Below, piece by piece: positions 25,471-34,210 of a stretch of 50,332 nucleotides of DNA. Position 1 is the stretch's first letter, and the number at the start of each line of letters is the position of its first letter. Source of the stretch: a virus. The notes under the pieces were generated by a model, which made no database searches, was not told the DNA's origin, and saw nothing but the letters and a program-made list of their open reading frames with translations. The translations under genes and the position numbers were made by a program. The stretch is taken from positions 1-50,332 of IMG/VR virus record IMGVR_UViG_3300042090_001664; one strand, 5' to 3'.

Positions 25471-26445
25471 TTGATCCTGTCGTCGTACGCGGAGCTCCGC
25501 AAGCACTTCGCGCAGGCTGCTCTCACCGTCACCAACGCGGTCAACAACGGCGCCGGCGCGGTCAGGCTGACCGTCTCGCCGAACACCTCCCTCCTCACGA
25601 CGCTCAAGTACGTCTCGGTCCAGAACATCCCGTCGTGGAGCACGTACGAGGCGAACGGGGTCTGGCAAATCTCGGTCGTGGACGGCACCCACATCGACCT
25701 CAACGGCTCGACGTTCGTCAACGCGTGGTCGAGCCCCGCGGGCGCGACACCGTTCCTGTTCATCCTCGCCAACGACGGCTTCCCGGTGTGGCCCGGGCCG
25801 GTCCTCGCCAACGGGAGCATCGACGGTTCGGTCGGGCAATCGACGAGCGGCTCGATGCTGCGCAAGTACCTCTTCGGCTGGAACCAGCTGGGGACCGTCC
25901 GCACGAGCGGGGCGCAGGCGGACTACTTCCAGATGACGAGCCAGGGCGGCACGACGATGACCTCGGCGTCCGCGATCGGTCCGCTGCTCGACCCAACGAA
26001 GCTAGCCGGCGGCGACGTCGGGTTCCCCTTCACCATCTCGCTCAACAACGCGGTCGCGGACCCGACCCCCGGGCAGCACCAGTTCAAGTGGTACCTTAGC
26101 CAGCGGCGCGACCCTGGGTCGGTGGCGGATCCCACCGGCACGACCACGACACCGTGGGGGCCGAACGTTCTGACAACGGCGGCGAACACCCCGCCGTTCT
26201 TCATGGTCCACCCGAACGTGGTGAACAGCTCGATCGTCACGCTCGGGCTCAACTTGCCGGCGATCGCGCAGCTCGTACCAGGCGTCACCGGCACGGGCCT
26301 GATGAACCCCGACGTCCTCGCGGTGCTCTTCCGAAACGTCGGGATCTACTGCCTTCGAGTCGCCGGAGTCGGGACTCTAGGCGACGGGTCGATTCAGTAC
26401 GCGAGTCTCTACCTGCCTCCAGGCGCCCCCGCCGGAACGGATTGA
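25471..26445 (+). CDS. Fibre-associated protein starting at the IS junction
   Basis: 324 aa from TTG 25471, preceded by GGGAGGGGAG eight bases away; the ribosome site lies in the element right end. Residues about 20-90 contain VQNIP...EANGVWQISVVDGTHIDLNGSTF, a domain also found in the protein at 28138 (EANGWWVITIADSTHFDLTGSTY), a common phage fibre module. The rest (about 110-324) is beta-rich. The element may have replaced the original start region, so the native N-terminus could be lost. Also in frame with the end of the tnpB region, but a fusion is unlikely. Confidence 0.6.
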   Translation: MILSSYAELRKHFAQAALTVTNAVNNGAGAVRLTVSPNTSLLTTLKYVSVQNIPSWSTYEANGVWQISVVDGTHIDLNGSTFVNAWSSPAGATPFLFILANDGFPVWPGPVLANGSIDGSVGQSTSGSMLRKYLFGWNQLGTVRTSGAQADYFQMTSQGGTTMTSASAIGPLLDPTKLAGGDVGFPFTISLNNAVADPTPGQHQFKWYLSQRRDPGSVADPTGTTTTPWGPNVLTTAANTPPFFMVHPNVVNSSIVTLGLNLPAIAQLVPGVTGTGLMNPDVLAVLFRNVGIYCLRVAGVGTLGDGSIQYASLYLPPGAPAGTD

Positions 26446-26448
26446 CGC

Positions 26449-27723
26449 ATGGCCTTCGGTCTTCAGCCCGGCGCACCTCTGGTCCCCGGTGCGGGCACCA
26501 TCCCGTCCGCAGCCCTCAACGCTTGGCGGGCGAACTTCCCGAGTTGCGTCGACGGCGTGCAGGGCGGCACGTACAACCTCGTTTCGAACGGCGTCGGTGT
26601 CACTCCGACCCTCTCGTTTCCAGGCGGCCAGACGAACGACCCTGTCATCTCGTGGGGCTGCGCCGTCGCCTTCAGCGGCCATGTCGTGTCGTGGCCGGCG
26701 GGTCTCAACTTTGCCGGAATCCAGGCAGTCGGTGACCAATCGCATCCGGGCGTCCTCGCGACCGGAGGCGCCGGCGGGAACGGCATCACGGCCTCGGCGC
26801 TGCCGGTCTTTTTAGGTGGCACCGGCGCCTTCGGAGGGCAGTTCACCGGCGTCCTCACGTACGCTGGCGTTTATGGCATGGGCGGCGCCAGCGTGGCAGT
26901 GGGCGGCACCGTCTCGTCTGTTGGCGTGTACGGCATCGCTGGCCCAAACGGGACGGCCGGCGTGTACGGCCTCGGGCAAGGCACCAGCGCGGCGCAGGGC
27001 GTCGGCGTCCTTGGACTCGGGACAGGTGCGACCGGAGTCACCGTACCGACCGGCGCTGGCGTTGTCGGCTTCGGCGGCCCAACGAATGCCTACGGCGTCT
27101 ACGGGATCGGTGGCGCGACCGGGATTGGTGGGTACTTCCTCGGCGGAGGCGGAAACGCCCAGGCCATCAACGGGATTGGCGCCGGCACCGGTGCTGGCGG
27201 TCGGTTCTTGAACAGCGGAACGAGCCTGCCCTACACCGCAGGACCGAGCGGAAACAACTCGATTGAGGCCTACGTCGGGCCGATCTGGGTGCCGACAAAC
27301 CCGTCCTCGGTTGGGATGGTGGGCGGCACCAATACTCTGTGGGGCTCGAATATCTGCAAGGCGTGGGCGTTCGTTTCGATCGCGCACGGGTCTGGCACGG
27401 TCACGATCCTGGGTGGGCACAACATCGCGTCGGCGAGCTACATCGCCGTGACTGGCTACTCGGGCGGAATTCAGTTCACGTTCGCGACCAACATGGGCGG
27501 GGCGTCGAGCTACGCCGTAAGTGTCTCTCCTGTGACGACGGCCGCGGGGCAACCGGATCTCGGTGGGTTCGTCCTCGAGCTTGGCAACTCGCAGTCCCCG
27601 CCGACCGCAGCGCACTTCACGGTGTGTGCGACGCAGATCACCGGGTCGCCTGGCAGTGCAGGCGATTTCAACGGTGGGTCGTCTACACGCTACTTCTCCG
27701 TGTTCGTGTTCGGGACGCAGTGA
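26449..27723 (+). CDS. Tail fibre-like protein with GVYG repeats
   Basis: 424 aa from ATG 26449, three bases after the previous stop. Residues about 135-235 hold repeated GVYG/GVxG units spaced every 15-20 residues (AGVYGMGG, VGVYGIAG, AGVYGLGQ, VGVLGLG, YGVYGIGG), suggesting a triple-stranded beta-helix as in fibres and spikes. A C-terminal beta domain (about 300-424, GTVTILGGHNIASASYIAV) resembles fibre tips. Likely exposed and possibly receptor binding. It ends four bases before the converging lipoprotein gene. Confidence 0.6.
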   Translation: MAFGLQPGAPLVPGAGTIPSAALNAWRANFPSCVDGVQGGTYNLVSNGVGVTPTLSFPGGQTNDPVISWGCAVAFSGHVVSWPAGLNFAGIQAVGDQSHPGVLATGGAGGNGITASALPVFLGGTGAFGGQFTGVLTYAGVYGMGGASVAVGGTVSSVGVYGIAGPNGTAGVYGLGQGTSAAQGVGVLGLGTGATGVTVPTGAGVVGFGGPTNAYGVYGIGGATGIGGYFLGGGGNAQAINGIGAGTGAGGRFLNSGTSLPYTAGPSGNNSIEAYVGPIWVPTNPSSVGMVGGTNTLWGSNICKAWAFVSIAHGSGTVTILGGHNIASASYIAVTGYSGGIQFTFATNMGGASSYAVSVSPVTTAAGQPDLGGFVLELGNSQSPPTAAHFTVCATQITGSPGSAGDFNGGSSTRYFSVFVFGTQ

Positions 27724-27726
27724 GCG

Positions 27727-28020
27727 TCAGTAGGTGACGAAGTAGACGATTTCGGTGGCCGAACCGCACTCGACGGAACCAACCGAACCGCGGAATTGAA
27801 CGGAAGCCTCAGCGGCAGTGATGCCGTTCGGCGATGGCGTACCGTCGAGCAAAGCTCGCACCTTTGCGAGGGTCGCCGGATCGCTCGTGCCGAAATCGTA
27901 GGAAGCGGTGCCGTCGGGACCGCACGCAACAGCGTGCTCGTCATCGGATCCTAGCCCACCGCAACCGGCGAGTAGGGCTGCCGCCGCCACCGCAACCACC
28001 AACATCATCGTCCACTTCAT
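27727..28020 (-). CDS. Antisense lipoprotein gene (moron-like)
   Basis: 97 aa with a signal peptide ending in lipobox LLAGC (Cys20). The mature part is short, with two Cys (GC at 33 and EC near 84) and no known domain. It is the only non-transposon gene on the minus strand between 1 and 38323, with its own ribosome site (AGGAGA) and promoter, i.e. a moron. Such genes are often made early or in lysogeny; phage lipoproteins often block receptors. Function here is inferred. Confidence 0.75.
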   Translation of the reverse strand: MKWTMMLVVAVAAAALLAGCGGLGSDDEHAVACGPDGTASYDFGTSDPATLAKVRALLDGTPSPNGITAAEASVQFRGSVGSVECGSATEIVYFVTY

Positions 28021-28048
28021 GGTCGTCTCCTGGGGCCCGGTCGGGCCC

Positions 28049-28091
28049 TGTCGTCCTCGAGAAGCGTACGGCTGCGCACGCAGCCTCTCAA
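28049..28091 (-). promoter_or_regulatory. Sigma70-like promoter of the antisense lipoprotein gene
   Basis: Read on the minus strand: -35 TTGAGA (28086-28091), 17-base spacer, -10 TACGCT (28063-28068), six bases, then GGACGACA (28056 down to 28049), a sequence shared with the two early promoters at 44 and 50 kb. It lies 29 bases upstream of the ATG. Next to it 28098-28117 holds a gcctgc/gcaggc inverted repeat. Confidence 0.65.
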
Positions 28092-28137
28092 GACTGAGTG
28101 CCTGCGCAGTGCAGGCCTCCGCCCGTAGGTGCCCCCG

Positions 28138-30102
28138 ATGGCCAACCCGAGCCCCGCATTCCAGCTCAGCACCGATGGCGTGACCTGGGGTGCGCCCGGC
28201 GCGAAGATTGCGGTCTCTGGCTCCGCTACGTTATACGCGCGGCTCGCCTCGACCGCGGGGGTGCAGTCGGTTCAGTGGGTCGTCTCGAGCACGGACGAGA
28301 CGACCCCACCGGGCACCTACGCGAACCAGCCGGTCCCGGTCGGGCTCCCCGGGCCGACCGCGGTGGTGACCCTCACGACGCAGGGCGCCGGCACGTGCGG
28401 GATCCTCCAGTGCACGATCAACGGCGGCGTCGTCGGGGTCGTCGGGAACAACTCGAACATCAACTACGCGCTCACGCGCACGACCGCCAAGTGGTACGTC
28501 AGCCCGGAGATCGGGGCGGTCGGCGAGAACATGGAGTCGGACCCGGTGAACGGGTTCGCGGCCTGGCTGAACCCAGCGGTGCGCGCGTACGCGCTGCTCG
28601 CGGCGCCGAGCGTGGCTCCGACCCCGTCGCTCGTGCTCCTCCGCGACACGGGGGGCCAGGGTCGGTGCACGAGCTTCGCGACCGACATCCCGGCGAACGT
28701 GGCCGCGGGGGGCGTCTACCGGCTGCCGGCTGGCAACCAGACCGCGATGGCGGCGAAGGGGGCGTCGCACGCAACGGTCGCGCTCGTGTCGCTCTCGAAC
28801 AGCGGAGCGACCCTCCAGCTCGGCGACGGGGTGGAGATCACCGCCGCGGACTTCCGGAGCGCCTCGCTGGCGAACCTCGGCGTGTCCAACTTCGTGCCGG
28901 TGACTGCGCCGTCGTCGCCGGTGAGCGGGTGGAACACCTTCGCGGATACCGCGGACTACCGCCTGAAGCTCCAGACGACGACAGGGAAGCAGCTCGCCGT
29001 CGGCGTCGGCACGCTCCTGTTCGACCAGACCGTGACCGGAGCCACGATCGGGCAGGACGTCGTCACCGGCAACGGCGTGAACGTGGGGCAGTCCCTGCTC
29101 ATGCGTGCGCAGCAGGGCCAGAGCGTCGGGAGCGGTTCGAACAACAACGGCGGCCCGGTGACGGTAGCGGGCGGCCTCGTCGGCACTGGCGGTACGAGCG
29201 GAACGGGCCTCCAAGGTGCTGCGAGCCTGCAAGGTGGTGGCAGCACGGCGAGCCTTGGCCTCGCGGTTTCCAATACGACCGACACGACGCCGACCACGAT
29301 CTACACGGTCGCGGTGCCAGCAGGTCAGGTGGTGTCCGTCGACTACGAGATCATCGCCAACCTCGCGCCACTCGGCACGAACCCGTGCATCGCGCTGGGG
29401 GTCTTTCGGCGGCGGTTCGTCGCCGCCCGCGTCGGCACCGCGAGCCCCGCCATCAGCAGCTACACCGACGTCACGCAGGGGCAGTCGCCAAACGGTCAAT
29501 ACGCCGTTGGGACGATTACGAACGGGCCGTTTTGGGACGGGCCGGACAACGGGAACAGCGGATCGTTCTCCGCGGCGTTCAACGGGGCCATCACGCACTC
29601 GATCGCAGGGAACTCGATCAACATTGTGGTGCAGGGGTTCCACTCGTCGCCGCCTGCATGGGTCACGCTCAATCCGTACCTCCTGTCGGTCGGCGTCTCC
29701 GGCACGGCCAACAACGGGTCAGGAGTCATCCGGATTCACACAGCGTCTGCGCACGGGCTCGCCTCGGGCGCGCAGGTGCAGATTACAGGTGTCGGCGGAA
29801 CCGTGGAGGCGAACGGGTGGTGGGTCATCACGATCGCCGACAGCACCCACTTCGACCTCACGGGTAGCACGTACACGAACGCCTACACGAGCGGCGGAAC
29901 GGTCACGATCCCAGCGGCGTTCGTGACGTATAGCTCCAACATCTACGTGCTCACCGCTCCGGGTTCTTCCGGTGCGACAGGGCCCGTCGGGACGGGGACA
30001 GGTCTTTTCGACGGCACCTGCACGTGGGCCTACGTAGGGCCCGCTGCGAGCGGCGTTCCCGTCCGCTGGACGCTCGCCGAACTTCACCAGCGGTACGGCT
30101 GA
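28138..30102 (+). CDS. Large fibre-like protein
   Basis: 654 aa from ATG 28138; GTG 28129 is an alternative. The N-terminus (SPAFQLSTDGVTWGAPGAKIAVSG is an Ig-like opening, about 4-27) and following strands are beta sandwich. The middle holds VTGNGVNVGQSLLMRAQQGQSVGSG, a fibre-type Gly/Ser segment. At about 525-590 lies the EANGWWVITIADSTHF module shared with the gene at 25471. The C-terminus TWAYVGPAASGVP recurs in the protein at 7846. Separate beta domains strung together suggest a long fibre or baseplate-appendage protein. Confidence 0.6.
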   Translation: MANPSPAFQLSTDGVTWGAPGAKIAVSGSATLYARLASTAGVQSVQWVVSSTDETTPPGTYANQPVPVGLPGPTAVVTLTTQGAGTCGILQCTINGGVVGVVGNNSNINYALTRTTAKWYVSPEIGAVGENMESDPVNGFAAWLNPAVRAYALLAAPSVAPTPSLVLLRDTGGQGRCTSFATDIPANVAAGGVYRLPAGNQTAMAAKGASHATVALVSLSNSGATLQLGDGVEITAADFRSASLANLGVSNFVPVTAPSSPVSGWNTFADTADYRLKLQTTTGKQLAVGVGTLLFDQTVTGATIGQDVVTGNGVNVGQSLLMRAQQGQSVGSGSNNNGGPVTVAGGLVGTGGTSGTGLQGAASLQGGGSTASLGLAVSNTTDTTPTTIYTVAVPAGQVVSVDYEIIANLAPLGTNPCIALGVFRRRFVAARVGTASPAISSYTDVTQGQSPNGQYAVGTITNGPFWDGPDNGNSGSFSAAFNGAITHSIAGNSINIVVQGFHSSPPAWVTLNPYLLSVGVSGTANNGSGVIRIHTASAHGLASGAQVQITGVGGTVEANGWWVITIADSTHFDLTGSTYTNAYTSGGTVTIPAAFVTYSSNIYVLTAPGSSGATGPVGTGTGLFDGTCTWAYVGPAASGVPVRWTLAELHQRYG

Positions 30103-30123
30103 CCCACCACGAAGGGATCCACG

Positions 30124-31155
30124 ATGTCCTGGTTCAACGACACGATGAAGCGAATGGCGTTCGCCATCGCGATGGGCTTCGGCCTCCTGGCCGTCGTCGT
30201 GGTGCTGTGGCGGAAGACCGAGGTGCCGCCTGTCGTGCCGGCGCCGCAGCTCCCGCCGGTGGTGCACATCGCCGAGAAGGCCACCGGGCCAGGCTTCGAC
30301 CACTCGGCGGCGGCAGCGTCGCTCACGGCGGTGTGGGATGGGCTCTCGACGGACTATCCAGACTCGGGCACCGCGCAGGTCGTCGTGAGCACGCAGACGA
30401 TGGCGGACGTGCTCGTCGTCGCAACCGGGAGCTGGACCGGCACCGTGCAGTTCGAGGCGACCGCCGACCAGACCAACTGGTTTGCGGCGCCGGTCGTGCC
30501 GATCGGCGGCGGGAACATCGTCACGAGCGCGACGGGCGATGGGCAGTGGGTCTTCCAGGTAAGCGGCGCGCAGTCGTTCCGAGCTCGCTGCTCGGCGCTG
30601 AGCGACGCGGGCAGCCCGCCAGTCATCGCGCTCGCGGCCTCGAGCGCGGGCGGCAACACGGGCGGCGCCGGGTCGCAGGTCACCGTCAACAACGATGGCG
30701 GCGCGCCGGTGCCAACCGGCGGCGCCATCGCTCCGGTGGTCTACGACGACGGAGGCACGAGCCTCTCTGGCGACACGGGCGCGACATGGAAGCTCGGAAA
30801 CATCGCGTCGGTCCCATCGGGCGCCAAGGCTGCGATGTTCATGGTGAGCTACTGGGGCGGCGGGACGACGTCGCAGCTGAACTACCGCGTGCGGCTCACC
30901 CACTACACGAGCGACGCCGGCGCGGCCGCGGTGCTGCGCGCGGTCGGGCCCGGCAACCCGTCAGGAACGATCGTCACGCAGACCGCGTACTACCAGACGG
31001 TCACGCTCGCAGACACGGGGTCGGCGCAGGTGAACGCGCCCGTGCAAGTCGACGTCACCGGCGGCGTCGTCGGAGTCGCGCTCGACTTGCAAGAGGCCGT
31101 CGTGTCGCCGACGGATGCCGGCGTCGACACCATCTCTCTGAGCTGGAGCTACTGA
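30124..31155 (+). CDS. Membrane-anchored virion-like protein
   Basis: 343 aa from ATG 30124. A basic start (MSWFNDTMKR) is followed by one strong hydrophobic segment (about 11-29, AFAIAMGFGLLAVVVVLW) and a Pro-rich linker, so the rest would lie outside the inner membrane. Residues about 85-165 hold a beta domain usual in phage tail proteins (ATGSWTGTVQFEATADQTNW; FQVSGAQSFRARCSA), and about 200-343 a second beta domain. A tail-type domain tethered to the membrane is unusual. The stop overlaps the next start (TGATG). Confidence 0.6.
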   Translation: MSWFNDTMKRMAFAIAMGFGLLAVVVVLWRKTEVPPVVPAPQLPPVVHIAEKATGPGFDHSAAAASLTAVWDGLSTDYPDSGTAQVVVSTQTMADVLVVATGSWTGTVQFEATADQTNWFAAPVVPIGGGNIVTSATGDGQWVFQVSGAQSFRARCSALSDAGSPPVIALAASSAGGNTGGAGSQVTVNNDGGAPVPTGGAIAPVVYDDGGTSLSGDTGATWKLGNIASVPSGAKAAMFMVSYWGGGTTSQLNYRVRLTHYTSDAGAAAVLRAVGPGNPSGTIVTQTAYYQTVTLADTGSAQVNAPVQVDVTGGVVGVALDLQEAVVSPTDAGVDTISLSWSY

Positions 31156-31706
31156 TGAAGACCAGGATCCTCGCACTGCTCGCATTCCTCGCACTGCTCA
31201 TCGGGTGCTCGAACGCGCCGTTCGCGCCGGACGCCGGTCCTGGCGTTCCGATGAAGGCGGCGCCGGGCTTCCAGGCCGGGCCGGTGTACCTGAGCTCCCC
31301 GCCGACGCTCTCGAACAACCAGACGACGCCGCTGCTCACCGACTCGCTCGGCAACGCGCAGCAGAACATGGCGACGAAGCTCGCGGGCGAGGACCTCGCG
31401 AACGACGTCATGAAGTCGGAGCTCCGCTACTCCTACCTGCACCAGGCGGGGACGACGGCCGGCGTGACCGTGAAGAGCGGCGCGGGGTTCCTGCACGCGC
31501 TCAACCTCAACACGCCGGTCGCCTCCACCGTGGTGACCCTCTACGACAACACGGCCGCGTCGGGCACGGTCATCGCGGTCATCACGCTGCCCGGCACGCT
31601 CGTGTCCGAGGGCCCGTCGACCGCCATCTACAACGTGTCGTTCACGACGGGCTTGGAGCTCGTGGTCGCGACCGGCGCCGCCGACGTGACCGTGAGCTAC
31701 CGCTGA
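31155..31706 (+). CDS. Lipoprotein with phage beta domain
   Basis: 183 aa. Signal peptide with lipobox LLIGC (Cys18). The mature C-terminal part (about 100-183) carries VKSGAGFLHALNLNTP...VTLYDNTAASGTVIAVITLPG...VSFTTGLELVV...ADVTVSY, a small beta domain frequently found in phage decoration and tail-associated proteins. Its first 13 bases equal those of the gene at 31727. It would be lipid-anchored at the cell envelope. Confidence 0.65.
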   Translation: MKTRILALLAFLALLIGCSNAPFAPDAGPGVPMKAAPGFQAGPVYLSSPPTLSNNQTTPLLTDSLGNAQQNMATKLAGEDLANDVMKSELRYSYLHQAGTTAGVTVKSGAGFLHALNLNTPVASTVVTLYDNTAASGTVIAVITLPGTLVSEGPSTAIYNVSFTTGLELVVATGAADVTVSYR

Positions 31707-31726
31707 AGGAGACTCGGAGAACCGCC

Positions 31727-32167
31727 ATGAAGACCAGGAACCTCGCCCTCGCTCTCGTCGCGTTCGCCCTGTTCGCCGTCGCCATCGTCTGGCGCTCGCC
31801 CGAGCCCATCGGTCCGGTGCCCGACGAACACGTCGTCGAGCAGCGCAACAGCCAGGGCCAGACGCAGACCATCAAGTACACGGTCACCGCCCAGTCGTCC
31901 TACGACATCACGGTCAACCTGGTCTTCCCTGACAACTCGACGCAGAACGGCCAGCACTTCGACATCCACCCCATCTCCGTGAGCGTCGCGCAGGCGCTCG
32001 CCGACGGGGGCGTGGACTCGGGCGCCCAGGAGCTGGTCATGTTCAACAACTGGATCTTCCCGCAGGTCATCGCCATCTGGCAGGGCAACCTGATCGCCGC
32101 GCAGAACCTCGCGGCGGCCGAGAGCCTGACCGCCATCCTGAACGTCCAGCAGACCGTCACGCAGTGA
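31727..32167 (+). CDS. Small membrane-anchored protein
   Basis: 146 aa from ATG 31727. Start MKTRNLALALVAFALFAVAIVW is a single N-terminal anchor without a clear cleavage site or lipobox; the rest is external: VEQRNSQGQTQTIKYTVTAQ, a beta part and a helical end (AAQNLAAAESLTAILNVQQ). The first codons match the preceding lipoprotein gene, suggesting duplication of the leader. The stop overlaps the next start (GTGA). Confidence 0.6.
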   Translation: MKTRNLALALVAFALFAVAIVWRSPEPIGPVPDEHVVEQRNSQGQTQTIKYTVTAQSSYDITVNLVFPDNSTQNGQHFDIHPISVSVAQALADGGVDSGAQELVMFNNWIFPQVIAIWQGNLIAAQNLAAAESLTAILNVQQTVTQ

Positions 32168-34185
32168 GGATCGCTGTGTCCCGATCGGCCTCGCGTGCGC
32201 TCCGCGTGCTGCTCCTGGCGCTCGTGTGCCTGCTGGCGAGTGGCGCGCACGCGACCCCACGCACGCAGATCCCGGGGCAGCGCGCGCAGGTAGCGCAGCT
32301 CCAAAACCTCATTCCCTATTCCGAGGACCTCACCCAGTCGGTCTGGAACGCGTCGAGCTTCGCCGCGACCATTACCGGCAACGCCGTCGCAAACCCGGTG
32401 AACGGCGCCGTTACGGCGTCGCTCATCACGGACAACACATCGAACACGCCGCACGGTGTCTCGCAGACGGTGACCCTCACCAAAGGCGGGATCTACACGC
32501 TCTGCGCGTATGCGAAGGCGGCGGCGAGCGGCCGGTACATCGCCCTCACGGCGAACAGCGTCGGCGTGATCCTGATCTACGACCTGTCTGCCGGCGTGTA
32601 CGGGACGGTCCAAGGGAGCCTGGCGAGCACGTTCATCGGCGCGTCGATCGTTCCGGTGCCGAATCAGTCCGGCTGGTGGCACGTCTGCCTGACGGCGAAC
32701 AACTCGTTCGCAACGAGTGTCGCGACGAGGATCTACACGGCCACCAGCCTCCTCGCCTACACGTACGCGGGCACGGGCTCCGCGCAGCTCTACGTGTGGG
32801 GCGTGCAGCTCACGCAGAGCTGGGGACCGCCGCAGAACTACGTCCAGACCACGAGCGCTGGCGTGGGCTCCGGCCCCGTGCGCGCGTCGCTGCTGCCGCA
32901 GAACCAGAACTGGCTGACCAACTCGCTGGGCACGTCGTCGAGCTGGGGCAACTCGAACACCTCGGAAACGACCAGCGCGGCGACAGCTCCCGACGGGACC
33001 AACACGGCGACCGCGCTGATCTCCACCACGGTCTCGAGCGTCGGGCACTACGCGCTCCCGAGCAACGACCTCGTTCCGATCAACCAGTACCAGACGTTCT
33101 CGATCTACGCGAAGCCGGCCGCAGTCACGTACATCACGCTCCTCGAGGACGGGACGTTTGCCGAGGCGGCCTACCTCCTCAGCGGCGCGGGCTCGGTCAA
33201 CAACGTGTCGTCCGGCGGCAACAACGCGACCGTCGGGATCGTCGCTCTGCCGAACGGTTGGTATCGGCTGTGGATCACGGCTCTCCGACTCCACAATGCA
33301 AGTTCGATCCGCATTTACTACAACAGCACGTCGACGCCAGGCGGCTCCTACGCCGCGGCCGACACGGTGAACCCGCAGGTGTATGTGTGGGGCGCGCAGA
33401 TCACGAACACCAACGCGCCCGGCCCGTACCAGCCGACGACCTCGGTCGCGCTCAACGTGCTCGGCACGCCGCGGTACGTGCCACCGGTCACGCAGAACTT
33501 CCTGACCTTCTCGCAGGCGTTCGACAACGCGGCGTGGACCAAGACGGCGAGCACCATCAACACGGCGGCGCTCCTCGCGCCGGACGGCACGCTCACCGGG
33601 GAAGCCGTCGTCGCGAACACCACGTCGTCTACGCTCCACTATGTCGCAGCGACGGAGCCGGTCCTCAGCGGGAAGACGGTGACGTTCAGCGTCTACGCGC
33701 AAGCCGGCGCGGTTTCGTGGATCCTGCTCGCCACGCAGAATGCGAATTTCCTCCAGAACTTCAACCTGAGCACGTGCGTGACCGGAACGGGGAGCGGACT
33801 CGGCGCGAGCACCCAGCTCGTCAACGGGTGGTGTCGTTGCTCGATGGTGGTGACGGGCTCCTCATCCGTTGCGCCCGGGGTCCGCATCTACGCGGCGAAC
33901 GCGAACAACGGCTACACGTACGCGGCCGGTAACACGACGTCCCCCCAGGTGTATCTCTGGGGCGCGCAGTACGTGCAGGGAAACTGGGCCGGCCCGTACA
34001 AGGCCACGACGTCGACCGCGACCGACACGGCGACGGCGAACAACGGCTCGATCCGCTGGGTCGCGCAGGGCGCCCCGCCGGTGGCGGCGCTCCTGCCGGC
34101 GCTCGCCGCGCTCGCGCGCGTCCTCCGTCGGCGCGGACGAAAACCTGCCAACGACAACGCTTCGCAGGGTAGGATGGCGGCGTAA
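32164..34185 (+). CDS. Exported repeat protein with three fibre-type domains
   Basis: 673 aa from GTG 32164. A signal peptide (RALRVLLLALVCLLASGAHA, cleavage after about 30) is followed by three repeats of about 200 aa (about 46, 243 and 443 onward), each beginning QN-L-x-x-S-x-x-F/L...W, holding APDG-T and a Y/F-S-x-YAK/Q segment, and ending Y-V/L-WG-x-Q...Y-x-x-TTS. Such domains look like carbohydrate-binding fibre modules. Residues 640-660 are a short hydrophobic stretch (AALLPALAAL) followed by RRRGRK, recalling C-terminal sorting tails. A fibre-type protein made for export from the host is unexpected. Confidence 0.6.
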   Translation: MRIAVSRSASRALRVLLLALVCLLASGAHATPRTQIPGQRAQVAQLQNLIPYSEDLTQSVWNASSFAATITGNAVANPVNGAVTASLITDNTSNTPHGVSQTVTLTKGGIYTLCAYAKAAASGRYIALTANSVGVILIYDLSAGVYGTVQGSLASTFIGASIVPVPNQSGWWHVCLTANNSFATSVATRIYTATSLLAYTYAGTGSAQLYVWGVQLTQSWGPPQNYVQTTSAGVGSGPVRASLLPQNQNWLTNSLGTSSSWGNSNTSETTSAATAPDGTNTATALISTTVSSVGHYALPSNDLVPINQYQTFSIYAKPAAVTYITLLEDGTFAEAAYLLSGAGSVNNVSSGGNNATVGIVALPNGWYRLWITALRLHNASSIRIYYNSTSTPGGSYAAADTVNPQVYVWGAQITNTNAPGPYQPTTSVALNVLGTPRYVPPVTQNFLTFSQAFDNAAWTKTASTINTAALLAPDGTLTGEAVVANTTSSTLHYVAATEPVLSGKTVTFSVYAQAGAVSWILLATQNANFLQNFNLSTCVTGTGSGLGASTQLVNGWCRCSMVVTGSSSVAPGVRIYAANANNGYTYAAGNTTSPQVYLWGAQYVQGNWAGPYKATTSTATDTATANNGSIRWVAQGAPPVAALLPALAALARVLRRRGRKPANDNASQGRMAA

Positions 34186-34210
34186 CCGGCCGCCCACTCG
34201 AGAGGATCCC

